This document shows positions 51,173-61,479 of a stretch of DNA of 64,000 nt, one piece after another (position 1 is the stretch's first letter; each line of letters starts with the position of its first letter). Where the stretch lies: assembly GCF_000350225.1 (NCBI RefSeq), contig NW_005178519.1:195632-259631 (forward strand), given 5' to 3'. The translations under genes were made by a program, and so were the position numbers. The notes below the pieces were generated by a model. The model did no database searches. It saw only the letters and a list, made by a program, of their open reading frames with translations, and was not told the origin of the DNA. Source of the DNA: Chondrus crispus (Eukaryota; Rhodophyta; Florideophyceae; Gigartinales; Gigartinaceae).

Positions 51173-51872
51173 TGTAGCATAAACACCCCCAGACGACTGG
51201 AGGTGTATGCGCAGTTTGACCTGTAGACCCCGGTTCGGAGAAGGGCTGAAGCGGGCCAACCAGCTCCGGAACCGGGCTCGGGCCCTGGTAGCGGTGGTAG
51301 AGCGGGAGCGAGCAGGGACGCGCGCACGCACGAGCGGATCGACGCCTCGACGCCCCGGAGCAGCACTGGGTGACGTACCAGGGCTGACGGGCGGAGGCGG
51401 TTCCGTGCTCGCTCGCGTGCTGCGCGTCCACTCCGGCTCGGCTCCGACTAAACGCGCGCGAAGAGCGAAGGCGACGTTTAGAATAAGCTGGGTGCACTGA
51501 CCTTGGCGGTCGGTTGAGGACAAGCCCGTGCTTGTCCCCTTCCGCCGCCGTCGGTCCGCTCCATATTTAATATACAAAACACTCTATCATAACACTACAG
51601 TACCGTGGTACTGTAGTGGGCTACTGTAGTGCAGGTCGGCCTGCACTGTAATACTGTCGGTTATGTCGAGGCTGACAGTACACGTATCACTCGTAGTGCG
51701 TGCGCGCTTCGTTCGCGCGCTGTACACGTGTGCACGTGTATGCGCATGTCCCTGGTCCCCGTGGTGTACACGTGGACACGCGCGGTGGTACTGTAGAGCT
51801 CGACGCTCTACAGTAGCTGATCTAGTTCTTGATCTAATCTAATTTAAACCCCCAGGGGGGGGTTATGCTACA
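51173..51872 (-). repeat. 5' LTR of the gypsy element
   Basis: 700 bp, TGTAGCATAAAC to TTATGCTACA on the plus strand. It is collinear with 37504-38203 with about a dozen substitutions, and the hairpin cluster is conserved at about 51593-51814. Confidence 0.93.
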
Positions 51873-51890
51873 GCCGCCGTCTCAACGAGA

Positions 51891-53821
51891 CTATGCCCCA
51901 AGGGATTTTCCCTTTGGAAGGGAGGTGACAAGCCGAGCAAGAACTCGCAAGTCGTCTAGGGATGCCCCCTGGAAGGCTTCTCCCTCCACACCGTGAGCCA
52001 TGAGAAGGCGATGGTAAACGGCAGCAGCAGAGATATTTTCTTTGGAAATTGTGGATGATGGAGGGACCGAGGTAGGGGCGAGGAGCGGACCCTCAGGTGA
52101 AGGGGATGCCGGACGTGGGGTCGGATCCCTGGCCGACGGTGGTGCTTCCCGGATTGAAATGGTTCCCGTCGAGCAGCTCGCAGGAGGAAGCTCGACGCGC
52201 GGAGGAGCCTGAGGGCGGGTCAAGCCCACGGGTGCCGTACAAACGGCAATGGCAAGGTTGGAGGGGGTGTGACGAGTTGTCTTTCGTGTGAACGGGAAGC
52301 AGGAAGTGAGGTTGGATTCACGTCGGAGGAAGACACGACTCGAAGCGACAAGGTTTCCGCCGAGCTCGTGGGAGGAAGTATGACGCACACAGGGGCCTCA
52401 GGCGCGGAGGAACGGACCGGTGCAGGGAGAGGGGAACTTGGGGCCGAAGGTCGAGAGCACATCTCAGGCTCTCGAGGATTCGCGTTCACAACAGTGAGTG
52501 CGTTGGGGATTGGTGGTTGATTTCCGAAACGGCGGCTCATCTGGGCCTCCCAGGCAGAACAGAGGGAGGAGGACCAGGGGTTGATCCACACGAAGTCGCC
52601 GGCAGCTGGATGATTTCTACCAGGGGAAAAAGAGGGTCGCTGACGCGAAAAGGACCGAGATGAATTTTGTGGAGGAACGCAACCCCACGCTACGGTCTCG
52701 ATCATGTCGAGGAGGGCGTGCACTTCACGGTCCACATCGGACCCGCCAAGGGATACAGAAAAATCGAGGAGACGCATCTGTTCGCGGAGTTTTGAAGGGA
52801 GGTGCCATAGGCGCCAGCAGTCGAATACTTCCCACAGGAGGGTGGCGGCGACTTTCACGCACCACTCCGTGAGAAACACAGTCCACAGCCCGTGCTGCGG
52901 ATCGCGTAAATGACTGCCGTAATATGTCAGGATGGGTCCTAACTCAGCCCAGAAACCCTGACATACCTCGTATTGACTCCACCAGGAAGGGGTTCGTTGG
53001 TATCGATTTGTGTAGTGCTGTCTGGAAATTTCACGGGCCTCAATCATCTGGTACGCCACGAAGTACCCAGTGTCGGATCGGACCCGACGTTCAAAGCGCA
53101 CAGTATTTTGGAAAACGAAAATACCGCCGGGCTTCGTATGGCGAAAGTTTGAGGGAAGAATGGCTTGGGTCCAAAACATGGCGTCGGTCGTAACGGTGCG
53201 TCGGTTGGGCCACAATCGGTCCGCTTCGGACACGGGGTCACCGAAGGTGCAGTCGATGTGGTTGTCGAGGTAGAGTCGTTCCCCCTCCGTACGACATTCC
53301 CAAGTGTCGCAGTGGTAACATGAAGGTATGAGGGCGTCGGCCATAGGAATCTCGATCCGAGTGAGCACAGCGTCCATGAAGCGCAGGGATAGGGAAGAGC
53401 GACCGCGCGGGGAGGAGTGACGTAGGATGGAGGTGGGTATAGCGATGCGGGCGCGGCAGTCAATGGTGCGAATGGCCTGCCAAGGGAGGTTACCGGGCAA
53501 CATGCCCGCATCATCGGCGAAATTACTTTTGATGCCGTCGAGGTTGCGGACGCCCACAGAGGAGAACCATTGAGCAGAAGCAAACAGGGCTGCGTTATCA
53601 CGCATGGTTTTGTTCTGCAGCTCCTCGAGCGAAGGATGACGGCGAGCTACCCAAGAGGAATGGTAGCCCAGATGGAAGGCCGGCTCGGTAAGGTTGGTAA
53701 CAGGGGGTAGACGGGGTATCGAAGGAAGACCCCGGGGCACTTCGGACTTGCGAGGAAAGCCCACACCCGGACGTCTACGGGTGGCACTATCGTCCGAGTG
53801 TTCCGACGGAGAAGGGAGCAT
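51891..53821 (-). pseudogene. Unknown protein next to the gypsy LTR, two overlapping frames
   Basis: The first frame (53821 to 52220, 533 codons) contains a plausible folded region of about 300 residues rich in Trp, Tyr and Cys (IPSCYHCDTWECRTEGERLY, PSWWSQYEVCQGFWAELGP) and then a Pro/Ser-rich tail. A second frame (52388 to 51891) continues Pro/Ser-rich and ends in a helical segment (AAAVYHRLLMAHGVEGEAF, SLDDLRVLARLVTSL). The second looks like the natural C-terminus of the first, so one frameshift between about 52220 and 52290 is likely. The stop lies 18 bp from the LTR. I recognise no family. It may be a host gene or the 3' ORF of another LTR element that shared this LTR. Confidence 0.45.
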
Positions 53822-55725
53822 GGTATTTTCGTCTTACCCTTGCTAGAACGCCGTGCAGAGTGATTGATGATTGAGAAACACGGTCAGCAGCGGCAGGAGA
53901 TTATACGATGGCTGGGCGTTGCGCAAGGGCGCTCAGAAGGGGGATATGCAGTGCAATACGCACCTGAAAAGGGGGATGAAAAGAAAGGAAAATATTTGGA
54001 TATGAAAAGTAGTCCGGGTTGGGGGACACACGTGCGAATAATTGCACAGTTTTAATTTTTAATTATTTTATTTTATTTAGTTAATTAGTTGGCATTAATT
54101 TTTGCTGACACTAGATTAGATCTAGGATCTAGCGCCGCGAACTACTGTAGTGGCTCCGGCGGGGCGATATATACCTTAGCCTTCTGACCACCAATTCAGT
54201 AAAGGTAACCTGAGTTGGCAGAGTTGAATATCGCCTGGGTCGAAGTCCGTCTTTCCCAAGACGCTCCCTTTTGTCACAGATTACGTTATCCTTTGCGCTC
54301 GGGGGTTCCCTTTTCTTTTTCCTTTATTTCCCTATCATTTTCTACTTCTACCTCTATTTTTCCCATAATTGTGTTGGTTCCACTGGAGTTGGTTGCGACC
54401 GATCCGGTGTAGGTGTTTTAGCCATCGGGCAACACGTTGTGTAGCGCTGCTACTGTTTCAAGTTCCGTCCGAAGGCTGTTGCAACGACGCCTCCGTCGAA
54501 AGTGTTACTGTACAAGACAGAGTTGGTACCACCTACCGCGATTGCGATCGCGCTGGTGAGGGTGTTTTTAGCCATCGGGCAACACGTCGGTAGTAGCGTT
54601 GCTACACGGTTACGATCCCGTCGGGTAGTGCTGAACAAGCCCCCGTCGAAGACCTTGGATTATACAAAAGGTGCTGAAGACGCTCGTCGAGCATTGGCCT
54701 TCCAACCCAGCGAACCGCAGTTACATCCTCGTAGACAAGCCCAACCCGCACTCGTCGAGGGCTCAAGTCTTCACAAGTCTCTACCACCATTTTCCTCCCG
54801 GGCTGGGCATCTTTCCTTAACCCCCCCGTCGGAGTTGAGCTACCGTGGGCTGCAAGCCCACACAAGGGGGAAGGGAGTCTCGAACGCTCCGTAGCGCGTG
54901 CCATCGGCAGTGGTTGTTGCTGTTGTTGTTTTTCTTCTTTTTGTTTGACCGTCGGACTGTGTTCGCGGCCTGCCAGGCACATTGCACTACAGTGACGCCA
55001 CTTCTGCCACAGTCCTGACCCACCGCGCATCCTCGTTTCTGAGAGTTTGCTTTCTGCGAGTTGCGTGTTCGGTTGAAATCTCATGCGGAGGCACAAGTGC
55101 GCTGCAGACGTTCGGTAAGTGAGCGCGTTCTCTAGGCAATGCCGTTTTGCGATTACCTACAAAGCTGTAACTGTTCTGACCAAGCCTCACAGAGTTCGTT
55201 GTCTCACGGCAGGTCAACCCGCCCGTCGTCTAACTCAGGATCAGGTAAGCCATCAGTACACCCTCCTTGGTCTCTCACAATTCTAATCCACCATCATGAC
55301 GTACTGGGACCGTAACCGACCTCTCCGGTTATGTTTCTTGGCGTTGATTGTCGTATTTAACGGAAGCGCAGTGAACCATCGCCGCGGTATTTCGGTAATT
55401 GGACGAGGTAGATATAGTGTATGTAGCCGTAACAATACTCTTTGGTTTCTACAAATAAATGTGATGTGAACGTCGCTGGAACCGCCATCGGTTCCATCCT
55501 TTGGGGTGGGACCGTTTCTGGACCAGCGGGGTGACATCACCTTTGCAAGAAAGGTACTGGCCTAACATTTCATTGACTGAGAGTAGGTCGAAGCCTTACG
55601 TCTAGTGCTGCATTGGAGCTGCGAATGGAGACATATTTTCATTGCCCTGGAGCAGCAAAACATGGTCGTCGGTGGCTGCGCATATGCAGCGATGATCACC
55701 GTCTCATCATTGCATCAATATAAAA
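53822..55725. other. Region without supported genes
   Basis: An AT-rich stretch lies at 54050-54130. The motif TTAGCCATCGGGCAACACG occurs twice (about 54418 and 54570) with similar flanks, suggesting an old imperfect duplication of about 150 bp. Short frames on both strands have low-complexity or mixed composition and no domain. Confidence 0.4.
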
Positions 55726-55942
55726 GCGTTTGGCCCTGCGAGACCTGCCCGTGTACAGCGCCGGCCAGCCATCTACCGCCGCAGGCCAGGTAGAGCCGCT
55801 GTGCCATAACTATGCTGCTTTTCAGCCAATGGCGTTTGGCACTGCGAGACTTACCCGTGTGCAGCGCCAGCCAGTCATCTATCGCCACAGGCCAGGCAGA
55901 GACGCTGTGCCATAACTATTCCGATTTTCAGCCAATGGCGTT
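55726..55942. repeat. Two tandem copies of a 106-bp unit
   Basis: Units start GCGTTTGGCCCTGCGAGACC (55726) and GCGTTTGGCACTGCGAGACT (55832) and share a CAGCGCC core, GCCATAACTAT and TTTCAGCCAATG. A third unit begins at 55938 but stops after a few bases. Confidence 0.88.
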
Positions 55943-56090
55943 ATTGGTAAAAAATGTGCAAAATCGCGACATGAAATCAATAAGCGTTGCTACATTTATG
56001 ACACATTTTTTGCTGGCCCGGACCAAAATATTTGCACAGATTTTTTATTGCCGCCGATAGGCTGATTTGACCTTCCTGTATCGCATATAC

Positions 56091-56485
56091 GTGATAAAAT
56101 ATGAAGTTAAAAATATTGCTTGTGCGCCGCGCCGATAATCGCATAGGCCAAAAATGAAATTTTGCGCACTGACATTTTATTGGCTGTGCGCCGCCGTCGG
56201 CAAAATTTGGGCCAGAAATGGGCAACGGCAATGTGGTGAATCCAGCGCGTATGAGGGTGCCGCCGTGTAAATCGGCCTAAAACGTATCGTCCCACCGGAA
56301 AATTAGCACCTTCAAAATCACCCAGAACGATACATTTTGAGCCATATACCGTAGTCAGTACCGAAATTCCACATATGACGATTGAGGCCCGGACGATACG
56401 TTTTTTGTCATTACGTATCAATCCTGACATATGCCCAAAAACGTATCGTCCTGCGGGAACTGACGACGGAATTACACATAGAACG
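56091..56485. repeat. Dispersed ~390-bp repeat, copy 1
   Basis: Shares most positions with 61073-61479 and, less its first part, with 60578-60927. It contains several direct and inverted copies of ACGTATCGTCC/GGACGATACGT. Frames through it repeat the peptide KRIV because of this DNA motif and are not genes. Confidence 0.85.
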
Positions 56486-57333
56486 GCTCCATCATGCACT
56501 GAGATGTCTTCTTCTTGCAACTATTGGGCTGACAGACTCTTTGAGTATGCTTGTTGTGAGAAACTTCATGGTTTGTGCTTGCGTAATACTCGAATCCCCT
56601 GCATATCATTCGGTGGAAAGGCTCCCTTATCGCCACGCAGATGCTGATGATGCCAGTCCTATTTTGGCCGCTCTTCGATATTCCGTCGGGGCCGTGGCCG
56701 TGCATGATGTCTGGTACATCGGTGACAAGTTTGGTCACGAAGACCAAAAGAGCTGCCCTTTCTCCCACAACTTACCAACTGTAGTCAAGCCCAGTACGAC
56801 GCACAGCCGTAAATACTGGCCGGCGACAGTAACAAGCTGGAGATAACTACTGTAGCTCCCCCCATCCTTGACCTTGCGATCGTACTCTGTGATGAAAATG
56901 CTCTGTACGTCACAGTTGTTGAATCGGTTAACTGGGACCGACGAATAAGCCGGTTTGCCTTTTCTAGCTGTAGCCTCGTCCTCGAGCCTGGCCTCCCTGG
57001 ACGTAAAAAATCGGGACAGCGCTCATGAAGACGCCGTACCGCTTGCACCCACAGCTCTTGCACGCTTTGGTCACACTTGTGGCTTTCCTCCACGGGCATG
57101 TTGCGGCACAAACTCCACTTTTTTGGTTTTTTGGACACTTTCTCGTGGACAAATTCCTCTCTCTGATCATTTCTTGTAGACGTCCAGACACTTGCGAGTA
57201 GTCAATGAGCGCGACGTCGAATCCGAGGTTATCCTGACGCAAATCTAAATCATCATCACCCTCATCCCGATCCCCATCATTCTGAAAACGCTGCACCAGA
57301 TCTAGATCGCCGTCTTCTACAGCTTCACGTTGA
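56486..57333. other. Unresolved region, possible decayed gene on the minus strand
   Basis: Short minus-strand frames here have coding-like stretches in different frames, for example NRFNNCDVQSIFITEYDRK and a Cys-rich CAATCPWRKATSVTKACKSC segment. They cannot be joined by convincing splice sites by eye and match no family I know. Confidence 0.3.
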
Positions 57334-58008
57334 CTAGATCCCGGACCTGATGGAGTGGAAAGCAGAGGGGGATGTTCCCCCCGGTTCTTTTTTGCTGCCT
57401 CTGCTGCCTTCATTCCCATTTCCAATGTCATCATATTCAGACGCACTCTCCGCGTCATCGTCAAACTCCTCTTCTCTCGCTTCCACTCCCCTTTCTCCAG
57501 CATCCACGGCCTCATTAATGTACTCACTGTCCTGTTCGTTGTCGTCAGAATGAACTACGAAATCAGGACCCTGTCCTGAGTCATAAACCAGTGTCCCATC
57601 TCCAGGCCGTAGAATAGTCTCAATTTCCTCGTCATCACCTAGACTGCTGCTGATGCTGACGCTGAGGCTGCTCGAACTGTCACCGCTGATACTGGGAATC
57701 GATTTCGCTGGCTTCTCGTCTCCATCACTCTCCGTTACGGCGCCATCCGACTCCTCGTTGCTCTCAGCTCGTACACCGCCGCGGCCACCGAGGACATGTT
57801 CTGTGTGTGCCGAATACGTGGGTGGGATGTTCTTCGTCTTGGCAGGGGGGGTGATTTTGGTGGCAACTACATGGCTAGCCTGACCGTCGACCAGGGACGA
57901 CGAGCGAAGGAGGCGAGTATTAGGCCTTTCTTCTTCCTGATCTGCGCAATTCTGATTCTCGCATACTGGAGAGGCGGGAGCTTTCGTTGCTTTTGCTTCT
58001 GCTTCCAA
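57334..58008 (-). CDS. Acidic low-complexity protein, hypothetical
   Basis: 224 codons from ATG 58008. The frame is open for a further 80 codons upstream to about 58270 without an ATG. Composition is Glu/Asp/Ser-rich (SGDSSSSLSVSISSSLGDDEE, EAREEEFDDDAESASEYDD) with a Lys/Arg-rich part upstream. No domain is visible. It may be the N-terminal exon of a decayed transposase or a chance frame; the Glu codon bias makes a real remnant somewhat more likely. Confidence 0.3.
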   Translation of the reverse strand: MEAEAKATKAPASPVCENQNCADQEEERPNTRLLRSSSLVDGQASHVVATKITPPAKTKNIPPTYSAHTEHVLGGRGGVRAESNEESDGAVTESDGDEKPAKSIPSISGDSSSSLSVSISSSLGDDEEIETILRPGDGTLVYDSGQGPDFVVHSDDNEQDSEYINEAVDAGERGVEAREEEFDDDAESASEYDDIGNGNEGSRGSKKEPGGTSPSAFHSIRSGI

Positions 58009-58270
58009 TTCGCTTCCATGTTCGTGCCCGTGCTCGGCCCCGTCATTTTCGCACAGACCAGCAGAAACTGGTTTGACTTTTTTCTCGCGCGGTCCCTCCT
58101 CCTCCTCAAGGGCATTCCCCCTTCTACGTCTGCGTCGGAGCGGGTCCTTTTCTTCTCCCGTTTTTTGACCAAGTGGTGCATAGCTCTGACATTTGGCCTC
58201 ATCCGGCCTCGACCTACAGGAGTGTTCATTCTCAGTCGTACCAACACTGATGTTTTGCCCTGATAGAACC

Positions 58271-59542
58271 AGTGATCCTCACAGCTTTTCGTTGCTAATT
58301 CTAGCGTCTCTGCGGTGGCTTTCTCTGGCTCCGGTGCGGCCTCTGTCTCCCTATCCCCAGCTCCTCCCGGTTTTCGCTCCGATCTTATACCCTTCCGATT
58401 GCCCCCACCACAGGCACCGCCCATGTCCATCCCCTGGGAAGTCCGTCGCACCCTCGAGACACCCACCTCCACCTCCTCCGTTCGTAAGCATAGGAAGCGA
58501 ACAATGTACCACAACAATTGGAAAATTATCAACTGGCACTTGCATGCCTCTTCCCCTGCTACGCGGTAGCGCCAATAAAAAGTTAGAAACACATACAAGG
58601 GACTCGTTAAACTGCCAATCAGCGTGAATTAGGCGTTAAGCATGCGATTGGGACCATACCTGCGGTAGCAGTTGCCGGTCACGTACGACAACGCATTTTT
58701 TGCGTACAGAAGGTTGCCGAAGAATGGAAAAATATGGCATAGGTTCGTGGCGCTCTGCTCTGCAATTCCTGGGAAGAGGAGGGCAGTTGGGCTAGGTCTG
58801 TAAAGTCGATGTGATGCGACGTGAGCGAAATGAAACAAAGCGAGGATCAACAGAAGAGGCGAAACGAGAGTGTTAGAGCGTGTTCATCCGACAGGCGCCT
58901 GCGCATGACGTAAAAGCGAGGGCGCGCTTAGTGCCAAAGGGAATTCGGGAACGGGTACAGGGGCACGGACAGGCGGGGAGGGGAGAGGAGGTGAGCGAGT
59001 GAGGACGAGTCACAGTGGCGATGCGATGTTGCCGCCGTAACCGTGACCCAGCAAGCGGCTAGCGAGAATGCAAGAGAAAGACGTGGATGGCGACACGCAC
59101 AGCAGATCATTGGCGATTAATCGGACGGCAGCCGACGACGAAAACATTTCGATCGATGGGGTGGGGGTGTGGGAAGTGGGAGGGTGGGAGAGTGGTGGTG
59201 AGAGATTTCAATTCTGGGCGGCATGCGGCGGCGGCGAGAATCAGATCACGGTCACACCGGATCCAGTCGGGGAGGGTCATAAATTAAATCACAAGTATTT
59301 GAAAACATTAACAGAATTAAATAATTAAACTCTTTTCGCAGAAACCTCGGAAATATTAATTTTTCCCCTATTTCGAGTTTATGCTGCGTAAATCCAATTT
59401 CCATGGGGTGTAAAGTGGCACAGTGACAGGGTGACAGTGAGACGGTACGTAATCCCAGTATGTAAAACCGTTGCCGAAACCCAGAATGATTAAAACCCAA
59501 TCAATAGCGAAACCCAATCATAAAATAAACCCAGGGTACAGC
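58271..59542. other. Region without supported genes
   Basis: Mixed-composition DNA with purine-rich patches (58940-59240) and short frames without domains. Confidence 0.35.
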
Positions 59543-59712
59543 TAAACCCAACCCAAACGTAAACCCAACCCAAACGTAAACCCAATCCAAACTTAAACCC
59601 ATTCCAATCCTAAACCCATTCCAATCCTAAACCCATTCTAATCCTAAACCCATTCTAATCCTGAACCCATTCAAATGCTAAACCCATTCTAATCCTAAAC
59701 CCATTCTAATCC
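59543..59712. repeat. 17-bp satellite containing TAAACCC, ten units
   Basis: Ten consecutive 17-bp units of the form TAAACCCATTCTAATCC, with variants AACCCAAACG and TGAACCC. TAAACCC is a permutation of the plant-type telomere heptamer, but the unit as a whole is not a telomere repeat. Confidence 0.9.
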
Positions 59713-59724
59713 TGAACCCAATCT

Positions 59725-59892
59725 TCCAATGTACCAATGTACCAATGTACCAATGTAATAAACTACCAATGTACCAATGCACCAATGCACTAAACTACCC
59801 TTGTACCAATATACTAAACTACCAATGGTCCAATGCACCAATGTACCAATATACTAAACTACCAATGCACCCATCTACCAATCTACCAATGT
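59725..59892. repeat. Simple repeat based on TACCAATG
   Basis: An 8-bp unit, TACCAATG, repeated with interspersed ACTAAAC segments, directly following the 17-bp satellite. Confidence 0.88.
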
Positions 59893-59927
59893 TTGAATAC
59901 ATGTAATATATACGGTGATAACCCCTA

Positions 59928-60338
59928 ATGCGGACTGCCCACCGTGATCTAGCATCCCTGAATAATTACCATAATCTAAGGGGCGCTCTAGGTATGCAGC
60001 AACAAGCTGCAATTTTTGGGGACTCGGAGCCAAAAAAGGAAAAGGTGGAGGCTGTGTGTGGAAGGCACGACGCCCTGGATGGAAACGAATATAGTTTAAG
60101 GGACGATCAGGGACGAGAAACGTACAAGGACTCAGATTCAAAGCGAAAGAAGGTAGGGGCTGCATGCGGAGGGAACGGTGAGCTTGATAGAAAGCAGAAC
60201 ATAGCAAGTGACAGTGAGGGGCAAGCGGTGTCGCAAGAGAATAATACTACAGAGGATAGTAACTTGCGCCTGCTGTCGGGCGTGAAGAATATTAGCGGTG
60301 GTGTCTTCACAATTCATGTGAATAACCACTACCGGTAG
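59928..60338 (+). CDS. Short hypothetical protein with two internal repeats
   Basis: 136 codons. Two repeats of about 35 residues follow the pattern DS-K-K-V-A-CG-LD-D-G (EPKKEKVEAVCGRHDALDG and SKRKKVGAACGGNGELDR). The C-terminus is SGGVFTIHVNNHYR. No family is recognised. The internal repeat at protein level is the only support that it is or was coding. Confidence 0.35.
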   Translation: MRTAHRDLASLNNYHNLRGALGMQQQAAIFGDSEPKKEKVEAVCGRHDALDGNEYSLRDDQGRETYKDSDSKRKKVGAACGGNGELDRKQNIASDSEGQAVSQENNTTEDSNLRLLSGVKNISGGVFTIHVNNHYR

Positions 60339-60577
60339 TATTGAGCATGGCCTTTAGATCGAAGGATTGGGAAGGGAGAGCGAAAAGGGAGAGCTCGAAG
60401 ATGAAGGGTAAAGTTGAGTACTGCAAGGAGAATGGTTGAGTAAATTTTGTCGCCCGGATATGTCTGCACTACAGTGCGATACTTTTTAACAGTGCAGACA
60501 TCCAGTATGTCTGCACTCCAAACCTGTTAATATCACCGCTGTCACGGCGCCTATGTCCCCGTCAGCCGGTAGACAAA

Positions 60578-60927
60578 CCAAAAATTAAATTTTGTGCCCT
60601 AATAATTTATTGGCTGTGCGGCACCGTCGCCAAAATTTGGGTCAGAAAATTGGCAACAGCAATGAGGCCAATCCAGCGCGTATGGGGGTGCCGCCGTGAA
60701 AATCTGCCTAAAACGTATCGTCCCACCGGAAAATTGGCTCCGTCAAAATCACCCAAAACGATACGTTTTGAGCCATATACCGTAGTCAGTATCAACATCG
60801 CACATACGACGATTGAGGCCCGGACGATACGTTTTTTGTCATTACGTATCGATCCTGACATATGCCCAAAACGCATTGTCCTGCGGGAACTGACGACGGA
60901 ACTACACATAGAACATTAAATTGCGAC
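60578..60927. repeat. Dispersed ~390-bp repeat, copy 2 (5' shortened)
   Basis: Aligns with copies 1 and 3 from about AAAAATTAAATTTTG onward and shares the end TAAATTGCGAC with copy 3. Confidence 0.85.
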
Positions 60928-61072
60928 GCCTTATTGCGTAGTTCGTACGTGCGCATTGGGACGCAGTGGGTCTAATATGAGGCCCTGCCACTAAATCTGC
61001 CTGCTGTAATATGGCCAACAGCACGATACGTTTTGGGCATCTGACAAGCTTGCCAGACGCCGGACACGGGGC

Positions 61073-61479
61073 GTGACAAAATATGAAGTTAAAAATATTG
61101 CCTGTGCGCCGCGTCTATAATCGCACAGGCCAAAAATTAAATTTTGCGCACTGACATTTTATTGGCTGTGCGCCGCCGTCGGCAAAATTTGGGCCAGAAA
61201 CGGGCAACAGCAATGTGGCCAATCCGGCGCGTATGAGGATGCCGCCGTGTAAGTCGGCCTAAAAAGGTATCGTCCCACCGGAAAATTGGCTCCGTCAAAA
61301 TCACCCAGAACGATACATTTTGAGCCATATACCGTAATCAGTACCGAAATCCCACATACGACGATTGAGGCACGGACGATACGTTTTTTGTCATTACGTA
61401 CCGATCCTGACATATGCGCAAAACGTATCGTCCTGCGGGAACTGACGACGGAACTACACATAGGACGTTAAATTGCGAC
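61073..61479. repeat. Dispersed ~390-bp repeat, copy 3
   Basis: Collinear with copy 1 from GTGACAAAATATGAAG onward. It lies about 145 bp from copy 2 in the same orientation. Confidence 0.85.

Larger units (their letters stand above)
37504..51872 (-). mobile_element. 14.4-kb Ty3/gypsy chromovirus-like LTR element with an antisense gene module
   Basis: The minus-strand order is: 5' LTR (51173-51872), putative primer-binding site, gag, pol with integrase before a C-terminal chromodomain, about 5.6 kb of extra sequence with two plus-strand ORFs, polypurine tract, 3' LTR (37504-38203). RT precedes integrase, the gypsy order. Both LTRs are 700 bp and differ at roughly a dozen sites, about 98% identity by eye. 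The element is visibly GC-richer than the host genes. No target duplication is seen (left ACAAC, right GCCGC), although a related solo LTR at 61564 has a perfect one. Confidence 0.9.

Noticed and set aside
51097..51366. N-terminal extension of Gag into the LTR
   Set aside because: The frame is open, but the extension is LTR sequence, recurs at the other LTR without gag, and crosses the putative primer-binding site; ATG 51096 is preferred.
59543..59712. Chromosome end (telomere)
   Set aside because: The 17-bp unit is not a telomere repeat and sequence with transposons continues on both sides.
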